A DNA stretch of 39,769 nt from Clostridia bacterium (GTDB taxonomy: Bacteria; Bacillota; Clostridia; Oscillospirales; Acutalibacteraceae). The translations under genes and the position numbers were made by a program. The notes beneath the pieces are model-generated. The model had not been told where the DNA came from and did no database searches. It saw nothing but the letters and a program-made list of their open reading frames with translations. Numbering within the stretch: position 1 is the first letter of the stretch; each line of letters opens with the position of its first letter. The stretch spans positions 1 through 39,769 of the forward strand of contig JAKSQO010000028.1 of the NCBI GenBank assembly GCA_024404095.1, given 5' to 3'. Below, in pieces: positions 18,048-28,444 of the stretch.

Positions 18048-19805
18048 ATGAACAACATAATCGGCGGAATTAACGGCCCCATTGTTACAATAAACGGTCC
18101 GACCGACCTTGAAATGATGGAAATGGTTTTCGTGGGAAATGCCCGTCTTGTAGGTGAAGTTATCAGAATTGACAACAACTCAACTGTCATTCAGGTTTAT
18201 GAGGAAACATCGGGTCTTAAACCCGGTGAACCGATATTCCCCTCAGGCTCTCCTATCAGCGTTACACTCGGTCCCGGAATACTCAGCAATATCTTTGACG
18301 GAATTGAAAATCCTCTTACAGATATTGCAAAAGCATCGGGTTCGTTTATTCCGAGAGGACTTCATCCCGATTCACTCGACCCGAAAGCTGAGTGGGATGT
18401 TACAATTAAAGTCAAAGTCGGCGACTTCATAAGCGGCGGAGATATTTATGCCGTCACACCTGAAAAAGCCATTGAGCACAGAATAATGGTACCGCCTGAA
18501 ATGAGCGGCGAGGTTATTGAAGTTATGCCTGACGGCAAATATACGGTAAACGACAAAATTATTGTTATCAGGGACGGCAACGGCGAGAGCCATGAGCTGA
18601 CACTCTGCCACAAATGGCCAATCAGAATTCCCCGCCCTGTTTCAAAGCGTCTGCCGCTGAGCAAACCGCTTGTTACAGGTCAGCGAGTAATTGATACTCT
18701 TTTCCCGATTGCAAAAGGCGGTGCCGCCGCTATTCCCGGCGGATTCGGTACAGGTAAGACAATGACACAGCACCAGCTTGCAAAATGGTGTGATGCTGAC
18801 ATCATTATTTATGTAGGCTGCGGTGAACGAGGAAACGAAATGACACAGGCTCTGACTGAATTCGGTGAAATTACAGACCCGAAATCAGGCAAACCGCTTA
18901 CCGACAGAACCGTTCTTATTGCAAACACATCAAATATGCCTGTTGCGGCTCGTGAGGCTTCAATTTACACAGGCATTACAATTGCGGAATATTACCGTGA
19001 TATGGGTTACCATGCGGCAATGATGGCAGATTCAACCTCACGTTGGGCAGAGGCTCTGCGTGAAATCTCAGGTCGACTTGAGGAAATGCCTGCCGACGAA
19101 GGCTTCCCCGCATACCTGCCCTCCCGACTTTCAGAGTTCTATGAGCGTGCAGGCTATGTTGAATCACTCAACAAAAACGAAGGCTCAATTTCAGTTATCG
19201 GTGCGGTTTCTCCGCAGGGCGCTGACTTCTCCGAGCCTGTAACTCAGAACACAAAGCGTTTCACACGCTGTTTCTGGGCACTCGACAAATCGCTTGCTTA
19301 TGCCCGTCATTATCCTGCTATCAACTGGAATGACAGTTACAGCGAATATGTCGGCGACCTTGCTCCGTGGTACGCAACAAATGTCGGCGAAGATTTCATG
19401 ACCTGCCGCGGTGAGATTGCCTCACTTCTCGCAGAGGAAACAAATCTTATGGAAATCGTCAAGCTCATCGGTTCCGATGTTCTTCCCGATGACCAGAAGC
19501 TGACCATTGAAATCGCGCGTGTTATCCGCGTCGGTTTTCTTCAACAAAACGCTTTCCATGCGGACGATACCTTTGTAAGCCCCGAAAAACAGCTCAAGAT
19601 GATGCAGGTTATCCTTTACCTCTATCACCGCTGTTCGGAAATCATCGCAACACAGGTTCCGATTTCACAGATTATTGCTCTGAAGCTTTTTGACAAGCTC
19701 GTTCAGATAAAATATGACGTTCCAAATAACAGACTTGATATGTTTGACGGATACTATACAGCCATTGACGAGGCACTCGCTTCAATCACAGTACAGGAGG
19801 CGTAA
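18048..19805 (+). CDS. ntpA: V/A-type ATPase catalytic subunit A
   Basis: At 585 residues this is the usual length for the family. The Walker A loop is GGFGTGKT (~230-237), preceded by the non-homologous insert that marks catalytic A subunits (~110-190, [17 protein letters not shown]...). [12 protein letters not shown] contains the catalytic glutamate, [27 protein letters not shown] is the ATPase alpha/beta signature region, and [10 protein letters not shown] follows. It hydrolyses ATP to pump ions, or makes ATP in reverse. AAAGGAGG precedes the ATG. The gene is followed after 3 bp by subunit B. Confidence 0.98.
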   Translation: MNNIIGGINGPIVTINGPTDLEMMEMVFVGNARLVGEVIRIDNNSTVIQVYEETSGLKPGEPIFPSGSPISVTLGPGILSNIFDGIENPLTDIAKASGSFIPRGLHPDSLDPKAEWDVTIKVKVGDFISGGDIYAVTPEKAIEHRIMVPPEMSGEVIEVMPDGKYTVNDKIIVIRDGNGESHELTLCHKWPIRIPRPVSKRLPLSKPLVTGQRVIDTLFPIAKGGAAAIPGGFGTGKTMTQHQLAKWCDADIIIYVGCGERGNEMTQALTEFGEITDPKSGKPLTDRTVLIANTSNMPVAAREASIYTGITIAEYYRDMGYHAAMMADSTSRWAEALREISGRLEEMPADEGFPAYLPSRLSEFYERAGYVESLNKNEGSISVIGAVSPQGADFSEPVTQNTKRFTRCFWALDKSLAYARHYPAINWNDSYSEYVGDLAPWYATNVGEDFMTCRGEIASLLAEETNLMEIVKLIGSDVLPDDQKLTIEIARVIRVGFLQQNAFHADDTFVSPEKQLKMMQVILYLYHRCSEIIATQVPISQIIALKLFDKLVQIKYDVPNNRLDMFDGYYTAIDEALASITVQEA

Positions 19806-19808
19806 CTG

Positions 19809-21182
19809 ATGATAATTGAACATTTAGGTCTTAATCAGATTAACGGCTCACTTATTGTGCTTGACGGAATCAAGGGTGCGGCTTTTGACGAAATGGTTGA
19901 GCTTCGCCTCGAAAACGGCTCTTCCCGTGTCGGTCGAATAGTACAGATTGACGGTGAGCGTGTTGTTATTCAGGTTTTTGAAGGCACTAAGGGTCTTTCA
20001 CTTGTTAATACAAGAACCCGTCTTACAGGTCACCCGATTGAAATGAATCTCTCTCCCGAGATAGTCGGCAGAGTTTTTGACGGACTCGGCAGACCTATTG
20101 ACGGACTCGGCGAAATTTATCCGCTTGAAACAAGGGACGTAAACTCATCACCTATCAATCCTGTTTCACGAATTTATCCGAGAAACTATATCAACACAGG
20201 CATTTCATCCATTGACGCACTTACAACTCTTATCAGAGGTCAGAAGCTCCCGATTTTCTCAGGCTCAGGTATGAAGCACAATGAGCTTGCGGTTCAGCTT
20301 GTAAGACAGGCTTCAATCTCTGACGGTGAGGACTTTGCAATCGTCTTTGCCGCAATGGGTGCTAAGAATGACGTTGCGGATTATTTCCGCCGTTCATTTG
20401 AAAAAGCGAATGTTATGCACAAGGTTGTTATGTTTCTCAACCTTTCCAATGACCCCATTGTTGAAAGAATTATCACTCCCCGATGTGCTCTTACTGCGGC
20501 TGAGTATCTTGCTTTCAGCCACAATATGAACGTGCTTGTTATTCTTACGGATATGACAGCCTATGCCGAAGCTGTGCGTGAGTTCAGCTCTTCAAAGGGC
20601 GAAATTCCCGCCAGAAAGGGCTTCCCGGGTTATCTTTACTCCGACCTTGCGTCACTCTATGAGCGTGCAGGTATCGTTGAGGGTTCAAACGGTTCGGTAA
20701 CTCAGATTCCGATTCTGACAATGCCGAACGATGATATAACCCACCCTGTTCCCGACCTTACAGGCTATATCACCGAGGGACAGATTGTTCTTGACAGAAC
20801 GCTTGACACAATGGGCATTTATCCGCCCGTCAGCATTCTCCCCTCGCTTTCACGTCTTATGAAAGACGGTATCGGCGCAGGCTATACACGTGAGGATCAT
20901 CAGATTCTCGCAAACCAGCTGTTCTCATCCTATGCAAAGGTGCAGGACGCAAAGAGTCTTGCAAGCGTTATCGGTGAAGATGAGCTTTCAGACGCAGATA
21001 AACGTCTGCTGAAATTCGGTAAGGATTTTGAAGCACGCTTCATTACACAGTCTCCGTACGAGAATCGCAGTATTGAGGAAACGCTCAACCTCGGCTGGGA
21101 TTTGCTTTCACAGCTTCCACGTGAAGACCTTGACCGTGTTGACGACGAAACAATTCAGAAATATTACAAAGGCAATAAATAA
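19809..21182 (+). CDS. ntpB: V/A-type ATPase regulatory subunit B
   Basis: This 457-residue, non-catalytic nucleotide-binding partner of subunit A aligns with the same fold. In place of a Walker A loop it has [19 protein letters not shown] (~150-168). Other B-type marks are [40 protein letters not shown] and [22 protein letters not shown]. Three copies alternate with A in the hexameric head. It ends in ...IQKYYKGNK and is separated from subunit D by 30 bp. Confidence 0.98.
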   Translation: MIIEHLGLNQINGSLIVLDGIKGAAFDEMVELRLENGSSRVGRIVQIDGERVVIQVFEGTKGLSLVNTRTRLTGHPIEMNLSPEIVGRVFDGLGRPIDGLGEIYPLETRDVNSSPINPVSRIYPRNYINTGISSIDALTTLIRGQKLPIFSGSGMKHNELAVQLVRQASISDGEDFAIVFAAMGAKNDVADYFRRSFEKANVMHKVVMFLNLSNDPIVERIITPRCALTAAEYLAFSHNMNVLVILTDMTAYAEAVREFSSSKGEIPARKGFPGYLYSDLASLYERAGIVEGSNGSVTQIPILTMPNDDITHPVPDLTGYITEGQIVLDRTLDTMGIYPPVSILPSLSRLMKDGIGAGYTREDHQILANQLFSSYAKVQDAKSLASVIGEDELSDADKRLLKFGKDFEARFITQSPYENRSIEETLNLGWDLLSQLPREDLDRVDDETIQKYYKGNK

Positions 21183-21212
21183 ACTACACTATAAAAGACA
21201 GGAGGTATTTGA

Positions 21213-21824
21213 ATGGGCTCTCAGGTTTTTCCGACGAAAAATAACCTTATGGCAACCAAGAAGTCGCTTGCACTCGCCAATCTCGGTTACGACCTTATGG
21301 ACAGAAAGCGAAACATTCTCGTTCGTGAGATGATGGGTCTGATTGACCGTTCAAAGACTATTCAGAGCGATATCAGCGCCGCCTACGCTCAGGCATATGA
21401 GGCACTTCAGCAGGCATATCTGACAATGGGTCATTGCGCTGAGTTTGCCGAATGTATTCCTGTCGACAACAGTCTTGACATCACACTAAGAAGCGTTATG
21501 GGTGTCGAGCTTCCGACTATCACAATAGGAAAATCAGACCTCGGGTTTTATTACGGTCTTAATTCGACCAACTCCATGCTTGACGAAGCATACATCAAAT
21601 TTGATGAGGTGAAGCAGCTGACAGTTCAGCTTGCTGAAATTGAAAGCAATGTTATCCGCCTTGCCGATGCGATAAAGAAAACGCAGAAGCGCACAAACGC
21701 GCTGAGCAATATTATGATTCCGAAATTCACTTCCACTATCAAGTACATTTCCGACGCACTTGACGAAAAGGAACGTGAGGACTTCTCAAGACTTAAGGTT
21801 ATTAAAAGACAGAAAAGGAGCTGA
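21213..21824 (+). CDS. ntpD: V/A-type ATPase central-shaft subunit D
   Basis: This 203-residue protein starts with the family pattern FPTKNNLMATKKSLALANLGYDLMDRKRNILV. It is predicted to be two long antiparallel helices (~5-75 and ~125-195), forming the rotating shaft inside the A3B3 head. ACAGGAGGTATTTGA precedes the ATG. It is the last ATPase gene, and the lipoprotein gene follows after 4 bp. Confidence 0.96.
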   Translation: MGSQVFPTKNNLMATKKSLALANLGYDLMDRKRNILVREMMGLIDRSKTIQSDISAAYAQAYEALQQAYLTMGHCAEFAECIPVDNSLDITLRSVMGVELPTITIGKSDLGFYYGLNSTNSMLDEAYIKFDEVKQLTVQLAEIESNVIRLADAIKKTQKRTNALSNIMIPKFTSTIKYISDALDEKEREDFSRLKVIKRQKRS

Positions 21825-21828
21825 CACT

Positions 21829-22404
21829 ATGAAATCCGCACTTAAACTTGCGGCTGCCGTTGCCGCGCTGACAGTTGTTATTTCTTCTTTCTCCGCCTGC
21901 AATCTTTTTGATTCGGACAAGGAACAGCCGTCAACAACCGAAGCACCGTTCACAGGCTATTACGAAGAAAGCACAACCAGGAAAGAAAATGCAGAAGAAC
22001 CCTCGACTGAAGAACCTGCGACAGAGGAAGCTACCTCAGAAAAAAAGGTTGAAGTTGAAAGCATTGAAACAATTCTCAACAACATAAAGGATTATCCTAT
22101 CGGCACAGCAGGCTCGACAGGCAAGAGCGTGGAGCTTGCAATCAGACTTATCAACTACACAGAAAACTGCGATGCAGACGAGGCAAAATCTGATATCAAA
22201 AAGTTTAAGAATAATCTTTCCGATATGGATAAAGAAATATTCGCTCAATGCTTTGACGAAATCGACTATATGGCACGCAAGCTTCTGAGCGGTTCGACAG
22301 ACACAATCAGGCAGTACATAGACGAAACAAGTGAAAAATATGATAAAGGCAATTACAGCACAGAAAAATATGAAAAGATTTTCGATATAATTTCTGCTGA
22401 ATAA
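21829..22404 (+). CDS. Small lipoprotein co-transcribed with the V/A-ATPase
   Basis: This 191-residue protein starts MKSALKLAAAVAALTVVISS and reaches a lipobox-like SFSAC (Cys ~25), so it should be exported and lipidated on the outer face of the membrane. Residues ~30-75 are a low-complexity Thr/Glu/Pro tether (TEEPATEEATSE). The rest is a charged, helical domain of unknown family with regular Asp/Lys/Tyr spacing (ENCDADEAKSDIKKFKNNL, then ETSEKYDKGNYSTEKYEKI). The start at 21829 follows AAAAGGAG, which lies in the 3' end of ntpD, so it belongs to the operon. It could be an unrelated housekeeping lipoprotein merely sharing the transcript. Confidence 0.85.
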   Translation: MKSALKLAAAVAALTVVISSFSACNLFDSDKEQPSTTEAPFTGYYEESTTRKENAEEPSTEEPATEEATSEKKVEVESIETILNNIKDYPIGTAGSTGKSVELAIRLINYTENCDADEAKSDIKKFKNNLSDMDKEIFAQCFDEIDYMARKLLSGSTDTIRQYIDETSEKYDKGNYSTEKYEKIFDIISAE

Positions 22405-22408
22405 AGCT

Positions 22409-22447
22409 AAAGACACTCTGAGTTAAATCCCAGAGTGTCTTTTTTAA
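22409..22447. terminator. Bidirectional intrinsic terminator between the ATPase and sugar ABC operons
   Basis: A perfect stem, AGACACTCTG (22411-22420) with CAGAGTGTCT (22431-22440), is extended by flanking A/T pairs. It has a strong T run on the plus strand and a weaker TTTAGCTTT on the minus strand. It lies between convergent stops at 22404 and 22444. Confidence 0.9.
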
Positions 22448-23547
22448 TATATCGCCTGCGTTGTATTCGGATCAAACAGATGTATTTTATCCGCCTTAAC
22501 CCCAAGCTCGACAAACGAATTGTCGTAATCCCCCGACGGAACACGTGCGATAATCTTTTCGCCCGAATAATCAAGATACAGATACGTTTCGCTGCCCATA
22601 TGCTCGTACACGTCAACCTTTGCGGTAATAATTCTGCCGTGATTTTTGCTGACAAATCCGATGTCAGTTGTCAGGTCCTCAGGGCGGATTCCCATTTTGA
22701 CAGGTTTATCCTTATACTCCGCAACTGCTTGATTATCCTTAAAAATCTCTGTCACATCAAGCTCGTTGTTTTTAAGGGCAAGAATAATCTTATTATCTCT
22801 GATTTTAACCGTTGCATCGAGAAAATTCATCTGCGGTGAGCCGATAAAGCCTGCCACAAACATATTGAATGGCTTGTTGTAAAGATTCTGCGGAGTGTCA
22901 ACCTGCTGAACAACACCGTCCTTCATTACAACAATTCTGTCGCCCATAGTCATTGCTTCTGTCTGGTCGTGGGTAACATAGATAAATGTTGTGCCGAGCC
23001 TCTGATGAAGCTTCTTTATCTCGGTACGCATTGCCGTTCTGAGCTTTGCGTCAAGGTTTGACAGCGGTTCATCAAGAAGGAATACTGACGGTGAGCGCAC
23101 CATTGCACGACCGAGAGCAACTCGCTGTCGCTGACCGCCCGAGAGCGCACGGGGCTTACGCTTAAGAAGGTGCTCAATATCAAGAATTTTTGCCGCCTCG
23201 CGCACACGCTTGTCAATTTCATCCTTCGGGATTTTTCTCAGTTCAAGACCGAATGCCATGTTCTTGTAAACGCTCATATGCGGATAAAGTGCATAGCTCT
23301 GAAACACCATTGCAATGTCTCTGTCCTTTGGCGCAATGTCGTTGACTACCCTGTCGCCTATCTTCATCTCGCCCTTTGAAATGGATTCAAGTCCTGCAAT
23401 CATTCTAAGAGTTGTGGACTTTCCGCAGCCTGACGGGCCGACAAGAATAATAAACTCCTTATCCGCAATTTCAAGTGTAAAATCGTTGACTGCCGTTGTG
23501 CCGTCATCAAAAACCTTATAAATATTTTTAAGACTGATACTTGCCAT
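22444..23547 (-). CDS. Sugar ABC transporter ATPase (MsmX/UgpC type)
   Basis: This 367-residue ATPase has Walker [10 protein letters not shown] (~37-45), the Q loop in [14 protein letters not shown], the signature [15 protein letters not shown] (~135), Walker [13 protein letters not shown] and the switch histidine in VTHDQTEAM. The C-terminal ~130 residues are the TOBE/OB-fold part typical of carbohydrate importers (CUT1). It energises the two permeases encoded just upstream. AAGGA precedes the ATG, and the permease stop is 3 bp away. Enzymes of this type often serve several sugar importers. Confidence 0.95.
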   Translation of the reverse strand: MASISLKNIYKVFDDGTTAVNDFTLEIADKEFIILVGPSGCGKSTTLRMIAGLESISKGEMKIGDRVVNDIAPKDRDIAMVFQSYALYPHMSVYKNMAFGLELRKIPKDEIDKRVREAAKILDIEHLLKRKPRALSGGQRQRVALGRAMVRSPSVFLLDEPLSNLDAKLRTAMRTEIKKLHQRLGTTFIYVTHDQTEAMTMGDRIVVMKDGVVQQVDTPQNLYNKPFNMFVAGFIGSPQMNFLDATVKIRDNKIILALKNNELDVTEIFKDNQAVAEYKDKPVKMGIRPEDLTTDIGFVSKNHGRIITAKVDVYEHMGSETYLYLDYSGEKIIARVPSGDYDNSFVELGVKADKIHLFDPNTTQAIY

Positions 23548-23550
23548 AAT

Positions 23551-24393
23551 TTATCCTTTCACGGCTCCTGCAACGATGCCTTTAATTATATATTTCTGAC
23601 ACGAAAGGTAGAAAACAACTATCGGAATAATTGACAGCACAAGCATTGCCATCATCGCGCCCATATCAACCGAACCGTACCCTCCGCGCAGGTACTGCAC
23701 GGCAATCGGAATGGTTTTGTAATCGCTTCCGATAAGCAGATACGGCAGAAGATAGTCGTTCCATATCCACATCGCATCAAGAATTGCCACGGTAATTGCC
23801 GTCGGCTTAAGAATTGGGAAAACAACCATAAAAAACGTCTGTAAAGGTGTGCAGCCGTCAATCATCGCCGCTTCCTCAACCTCAATCGGCACGGATTTCA
23901 GGAATCCGCTGAACATAAACACGGCAAGACCCGAACCGAAACCGAGGTATATAAGAATTATCCCCCACGGGGTGTCAAGATGAAGATCACCAGCCGTTTT
24001 GGTCATTGTAAACATAACCATCTGAAACGGCACAACCATTGAAAAAACAAAAACGTAATACAGAAATTTTGTAAATCGGTTTTTAACACGGACAATGTAC
24101 CACGCTGTCATTGAGGTAAAAAGCACAATGGCAATTACCGAAAACACAGTGATAAACAGCGACCATCCGAATGCTGAAAAAAATCCCGTTTTCTGCAATC
24201 CGCTCAGATAATTTTCAAGCCCTGCAAAGGTCGAAGAATTCGGAAGAGCAAACGGCTCTTCTGTGATGAAGAATTTGCCCTTGAATGAGTTCATCAGCAC
24301 AACAAAAACGGGTGCAAGAAATCCGATTGCGATAGCGGTCAGAATGATATACAACAGCGTTCTGCCGACATTCTGTTTTGTGATTCCTCTCAT
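23551..24393 (-). CDS. Carbohydrate ABC transporter permease, MalG type
   Basis: This 280-residue protein has six predicted membrane helices. The cytoplasmic EAA loop is EEAAMIDGCTPLQTFFMVVFPILKP (~185-210), the coupling site for the ATPase. The first helix (LLYIILTAIAIGFLAPVFVVLMNSFK) matches the MalG/CUT1 pattern. It overlaps the preceding permease by 4 bp (ATGA). GGGAGG precedes the start. Confidence 0.92.
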   Translation of the reverse strand: MRGITKQNVGRTLLYIILTAIAIGFLAPVFVVLMNSFKGKFFITEEPFALPNSSTFAGLENYLSGLQKTGFFSAFGWSLFITVFSVIAIVLFTSMTAWYIVRVKNRFTKFLYYVFVFSMVVPFQMVMFTMTKTAGDLHLDTPWGIILIYLGFGSGLAVFMFSGFLKSVPIEVEEAAMIDGCTPLQTFFMVVFPILKPTAITVAILDAMWIWNDYLLPYLLIGSDYKTIPIAVQYLRGGYGSVDMGAMMAMLVLSIIPIVVFYLSCQKYIIKGIVAGAVKG

Positions 24394-25226
24394 TGCTCAA
24401 CCTCCCTTTTGTGCGTTATGCCAAGCTGAATAAAGGAGATAAGCGCAACAATAATGAAGAATATAACAGCCTTCGCCTGACCGACACCCTCCCAGCCTAT
24501 ACGGCCGTAAAATGTGTTGTAGATATCAAGTGCAAGCATTGCCGTCTGCTTAGACGGTGCGCCTGCCGTGAGAGCAAGGTTCTGGTCAAAGAGCTTGAAC
24601 GAGTTTGTAATCGTAAGAAAAAGACAGATTGTGATTGACGGCATAACAAGCGGAATTGTGACATTTTTTAAGGTCTGCCACCTGTTTGCACCGTCAACCT
24701 TTGAAGCATCCTGCAGATCGGTTGGAATATTCTGAATACCTGCAATATAAATTATCATCATATAACCTATCAACTGCCAGTTCATCAGCACAACAAGTCC
24801 CCAGAAGCCGTACTTTGCGTCATAGGTTATTGTTACACCTATCGTCTGAAGAACACCGTTGATAATCAGCTGCCATATATATCCGAGCACAATTCCGCCA
24901 ATAAGATTCGGCATAAAGAAAACTGTGCGAAAAAGATTTGTAGCTTTAAGACCCTTTGTAAGAAGTGAAGCGAGAGCAAAAGCAATAATGTTGATTGTAA
25001 TAACCGACACAACAGTAAACTTTACCGTGAACCACAGAGCATTCAGAAAGTCGGCGTTTGAAAAAGCCTTGATATAGTTCTCAAACGCCACCCATTTTGC
25101 ATCCACAACGGTTGTGAACTCCGTGAATGAAAGAAAAATTCCGAGGATAAACGGCACTCCGAATGCTATCAGAAAGGCTATAAGTGTCGGCAGAACAAAA
25201 ACAGGAAAATATTTTTTAAGTGCCAA
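24390..25226 (-). CDS. Carbohydrate ABC transporter permease, MalF type
   Basis: This 278-residue protein has six predicted helices. The EAA loop is LQDASKVDGANRWQTLKNVTIP, and GGIVLGYIWQLIINGV is also typical of the family. It pairs with the MalG-type subunit to form the membrane channel. The start is TTG at 25226, preceded by TGAGGAAAT, 17 bp after the binding-protein stop. Confidence 0.92.
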   Translation of the reverse strand: MALKKYFPVFVLPTLIAFLIAFGVPFILGIFLSFTEFTTVVDAKWVAFENYIKAFSNADFLNALWFTVKFTVVSVITINIIAFALASLLTKGLKATNLFRTVFFMPNLIGGIVLGYIWQLIINGVLQTIGVTITYDAKYGFWGLVVLMNWQLIGYMMIIYIAGIQNIPTDLQDASKVDGANRWQTLKNVTIPLVMPSITICLFLTITNSFKLFDQNLALTAGAPSKQTAMLALDIYNTFYGRIGWEGVGQAKAVIFFIIVALISFIQLGITHKREVEQ

Positions 25227-25243
25227 ATTTCCTCAACCTCTCC

Positions 25244-26593
25244 TTATGAGCGTTCCGATTTCCAGCTGTCTGTAACTGTCTTTTTAACGTGTGCCCAGTC
25301 CTTTGTACCCTGAACATACTCAAGCATTGCGTTGCTGAAATCATCTTTAAACTGTTGACTCGGGAACGAGTTAAATGTCCATTCGAGCGTATCGGCATCT
25401 CTTTCCATCCATGAAAGAATCTCTCTTGCAAGCGGATCGTCGGGTCGCTCGTCCTCGCCGAATGTGTTGAACGGAGCGATGAAATCAAGTCGCTCGGTTA
25501 CATACTTCTTACCTGTTTCGCTTGAAAACAGCCACTCAAGGAACGCAATCGAAGCCTTCTGATCAGCCTCAGATGCATTTTTATTTATTGAAAGATAATT
25601 CTCCGTACCGATGCAAAGTCCCTGCTTTTCCTCGCCGTCAATGCCCGTATAAATAGGCATATATTTTACGTCCTCGGACTTAACCTTGTTGCCGTTGACT
25701 TCGGCAATCTGCTCCCACGCCCAGTTACCGTTCTGAACCATGGCCGCCTTGCCGAGCGCAAATTCAGCCATTGAATTTTCTACCGACTTACCCGAAAGCA
25801 AACCCTTATCAGTTGTGGAATTGTTGGTATACAAGTCAAAAATATTCTTGAATTTATCAGCGTAGGTGAAATCAACCGTCTTTGCATTAAGGGCAGTTAC
25901 GATTGTGCTGCTGTCACTCTGTTCCTTCATTTCATAGTACATCGGCACACTTGCCAGATGAGTTGTCCAGCGCCATTGTTCGCCTGTACCCATTGAGGTT
26001 GCGGCAAAAACTCCGTCAATGCCAAGCTGTGACTTGTGCTTTGTCATATCCTCAACAACCTGTTTCAGCGTCGCAAAATTATTGATTTCTTCTGCCTTTG
26101 AAATATTAACCGCCTTATCGGGAAGAGCAAAATACTTTTCCATAATAGCGTTATTATAAATTATGCCGTAGCCCTCAACAACGTACGGAATTCCGAAAAC
26201 GCCGTCCTCATTTTTAACCGCAAGGTCTTTATCCGTCAGATAGCTGTAAAGCTTTGTGTCTTTCAAATCAAGACAGTAGTTTTTCCATGCCTCATATCCG
26301 ACAGGACCGTTTATCTGAAAAATTGTAGGCGCATTAGCCTTTGCAATTTCAGATTTAAGCGTAGTTTCATAGGTGTTGCTTGCCGCTGTCACAACCTTGA
26401 CATCAACACCTTTTTCTTCCTTATATTTCTGCGCAATTTCCTTATAAATATCTGCAATTTCGGGCTTAAAATTAAGAAAATAAACCGAGCCCTTACCGTC
26501 AGCTCCCGTGTTTTGAGGATCTGTTTTTTTACCGCACGCACTAAGGCAAGCCAATAGTGTTACAGCAGTAAGAACAGCAATAAATCTTTTCAT
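25244..26593 (-). CDS. Extracellular sugar-binding lipoprotein (ABC importer, family 1)
   Basis: This 449-residue protein has a lipoprotein signal MKRFIAVLTAVTLLACLSAC (lipid-modified Cys ~20), then the bilobed solute-binding fold: VYFLNFKPEIADIYKEIAQK, a hinge region, and ALGKAAMVQNGNWAWEQI, which is typical of family 1 (MalE-like) proteins. It captures oligosaccharide outside the membrane and delivers it to the permeases. MalQ upstream points to malto- or isomalto-oligosaccharides, but the binding site cannot prove the ligand. The start at 26593 is chosen over a GTG three codons earlier because AGGAG is 8 nt before it. Confidence 0.93.
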   Translation of the reverse strand: MKRFIAVLTAVTLLACLSACGKKTDPQNTGADGKGSVYFLNFKPEIADIYKEIAQKYKEEKGVDVKVVTAASNTYETTLKSEIAKANAPTIFQINGPVGYEAWKNYCLDLKDTKLYSYLTDKDLAVKNEDGVFGIPYVVEGYGIIYNNAIMEKYFALPDKAVNISKAEEINNFATLKQVVEDMTKHKSQLGIDGVFAATSMGTGEQWRWTTHLASVPMYYEMKEQSDSSTIVTALNAKTVDFTYADKFKNIFDLYTNNSTTDKGLLSGKSVENSMAEFALGKAAMVQNGNWAWEQIAEVNGNKVKSEDVKYMPIYTGIDGEEKQGLCIGTENYLSINKNASEADQKASIAFLEWLFSSETGKKYVTERLDFIAPFNTFGEDERPDDPLAREILSWMERDADTLEWTFNSFPSQQFKDDFSNAMLEYVQGTKDWAHVKKTVTDSWKSERS

Positions 26594-26598
26594 ATGCT

Positions 26599-28068
26599 TC
26601 ACTCCTGAATGTTTCTGAAATATAGCTTCGTCATTTCTGCAATTCGTTTTGTCAATGAATCCGTCAGCTCATCTCCTGTCATTCTCCAAGTCCAGTTGCC
26701 CGCCGAAGTTGACGGCACATTGATGCGTGCCTCGCTGCCAAGTCCGAGCCAGTCCTGCATAGGAATTATAACAGTATCACAAACGCTCTGAAATAACGCT
26801 CTAATACAAGCATTGACTAAATCCTCGCCTTTATTCACTGCGAGATACTTTTTGGCAAAGGTCAGCGCCTCGTCATCCGCAATCAACGTCCATTGCTTCA
26901 TCGTCGGATTATCGTGCGTACCTGTATACGCAACACAATGGCGTGAATAATTGTGCGGAAGAAATTCATTATTGCTGCCGTCAAAAGCAAATTGCATAAT
27001 TTTCATTCCGGGGATTCCGCTGAACTCAAGCAGCCTTCGTACATCATCCGTGATTTCACCCAAGTCCTCCGCAATCACTCTGAGCTGAGGTAAGGAATTC
27101 CTGACTGCTTCAAAAAAATCAGTTGACGGCCCTTTGTACCATTCACCAAGCACAGCGTTGGAGGCTGTTGACTCAACCGCATAGAAGTCCTCAAAGCCGC
27201 GGAAATGGTCAATTCGTATAACATCAAAAATTTCAGCCGAATAAGCAAGACGGTCAATCCACCAGCGATAATCACTCTTGCGGTGATACACCCAGTCATA
27301 AATCGGATTCCCCCACAGCTGACCGAGCGGAGCATAAATATCGGGCGGACAACCCGAAAAAAGCGCAGGATTGCCGTCGTCATCCGTCACAAACAGCTCG
27401 CGGTGAGTCCACATTTCGCACGAATCAGCAGAAACATAAATAGGCACATCGCCGATAATTTCCACATTCCGTGCATTTGCATAGCGTTTAATATTCGCCC
27501 ATTGCGAGAAAAATAAATACTGAACGCATTTCCACAGACGAATCTGCAGTCGGTTTTCCTCACGCAGTCGGTCGAACATATCAGCATCTGCAAGACGGAT
27601 TTCCTCTTTCCAAGCCTTTAGAGGCTTCATCTTTTCGTGTTCCTTTACCGACATAAACAGCGCGTAATCATCGAGCCAGAACTGATTTCTGCGTTCAAAA
27701 TCAATGAATTCAACTGAATTGACATCAACATTTGACGCCGCTTTTTTGATAAGCTTAAGCCGCACATTATACAGATTGCCGTAATCAATTCCTTCGTTAC
27801 GAGCGATTACAGGAACCTCATCCTTTTTGATATATCCCGATTGAAACAACAGCTCAGGGTCAATCAAATACGGATTTCCCGCAAAAGCTGAAAAGCATTG
27901 ATACGGGCTGTCACCAAAGCCTGTGTGACCGAGCGGCAGAATCTGCCAGTAGTGCTGTCGGCTGTCGCAGAGAAAATCTATAAACCGGTGCGCACCCTCG
28001 CCCATCGTGCCTATACCGAAATCAGACGGCAGAGCGCTGACAGGCAGAAGTATTCCGCTTGAACGCAA
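26599..28068 (-). CDS. malQ: 4-alpha-glucanotransferase (amylomaltase, GH77)
   Basis: The 489-residue length is typical for bacterial GH77. Catalytic residues in the expected motifs are the nucleophile Asp ~287 in VIRIDHFRG, the acid/base Glu ~334 in VIAEDLGEI, and the stabilising Asp ~386 in YTGTHDNPT. The N-terminal SSGILLPVSALPSDFGIG is a family hallmark. It transfers alpha-1,4-glucan segments between maltodextrins and releases glucose in the cytoplasm. It is the first gene of the importer operon, so imported maltodextrins are the natural substrate. The start is TTG at 28068 with GGAG 8-9 nt upstream; no ATG fits. Confidence 0.96.
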   Translation of the reverse strand: MRSSGILLPVSALPSDFGIGTMGEGAHRFIDFLCDSRQHYWQILPLGHTGFGDSPYQCFSAFAGNPYLIDPELLFQSGYIKKDEVPVIARNEGIDYGNLYNVRLKLIKKAASNVDVNSVEFIDFERRNQFWLDDYALFMSVKEHEKMKPLKAWKEEIRLADADMFDRLREENRLQIRLWKCVQYLFFSQWANIKRYANARNVEIIGDVPIYVSADSCEMWTHRELFVTDDDGNPALFSGCPPDIYAPLGQLWGNPIYDWVYHRKSDYRWWIDRLAYSAEIFDVIRIDHFRGFEDFYAVESTASNAVLGEWYKGPSTDFFEAVRNSLPQLRVIAEDLGEITDDVRRLLEFSGIPGMKIMQFAFDGSNNEFLPHNYSRHCVAYTGTHDNPTMKQWTLIADDEALTFAKKYLAVNKGEDLVNACIRALFQSVCDTVIIPMQDWLGLGSEARINVPSTSAGNWTWRMTGDELTDSLTKRIAEMTKLYFRNIQE

Positions 28069-28095
28069 ATTATCATCTCCGTTTTCTGTGATTGC

Positions 28096-28123
28096 TTGAC
28101 ATCTTTTTATATTTTGCTATAAT
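28096..28123 (+). promoter_or_regulatory. Sigma-A promoter of the Dabb-domain gene
   Basis: Consensus TTGACA, 16 bp, then consensus TATAAT with an upstream TGC, 30 bp before the ATG. It lies in the 84-bp divergent gap with malQ. No comparable malQ promoter is visible on the other strand. Confidence 0.85.
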
Positions 28124-28152
28124 TATTTTAAAATATTCTCGGAGGCGAAATT

Positions 28153-28440
28153 ATGGTTAAACACATTGTTTTCTGGAACGTCAGAGATGACGCAGATAAA
28201 GAACACAACATGAAAGAAATGAAAAAGCGTCTTACCGCACTTGTCGGCAAGGTTGACGGTCTTATCAGCGCAGAGGTCGGATTCAACTTTAATCCCAAGG
28301 GATACGACCTTGCTCTTTACTCGATTTTCACAGATAAAGAAGCTCTTGACGGTTATCAGATTCATCCCGAGCACCTCAAGGTTAAGGAGTTTGTCCATTC
28401 TGTTATCACCGACAGATGCGTAGTTGATTTCGAGTTCTAA
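28153..28440 (+). CDS. Stress-responsive A/B-barrel (Dabb) domain protein
   Basis: This 95-residue single-domain protein opens with MVKHIVFWNVRDDADKE and has the His-rich YQIHPEHLKVKEFV segment that defines Dabb (dimeric alpha/beta barrel) proteins. These are small cytoplasmic dimers of mostly unknown function; some are enzymes or stress-induced. CGGAGG precedes the ATG and a terminator follows, so it is monocistronic. Confidence 0.9.
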   Translation: MVKHIVFWNVRDDADKEHNMKEMKKRLTALVGKVDGLISAEVGFNFNPKGYDLALYSIFTDKEALDGYQIHPEHLKVKEFVHSVITDRCVVDFEF

Positions 28441-28444
28441 AAAA

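Noticed and set aside
28069..28152. Minus-strand promoter for malQ
   Set aside because: Only TATAAA-like AT-rich sequence is present, with no -35 at 16-18 bp; the strong boxes there belong to the plus-strand Dabb gene.
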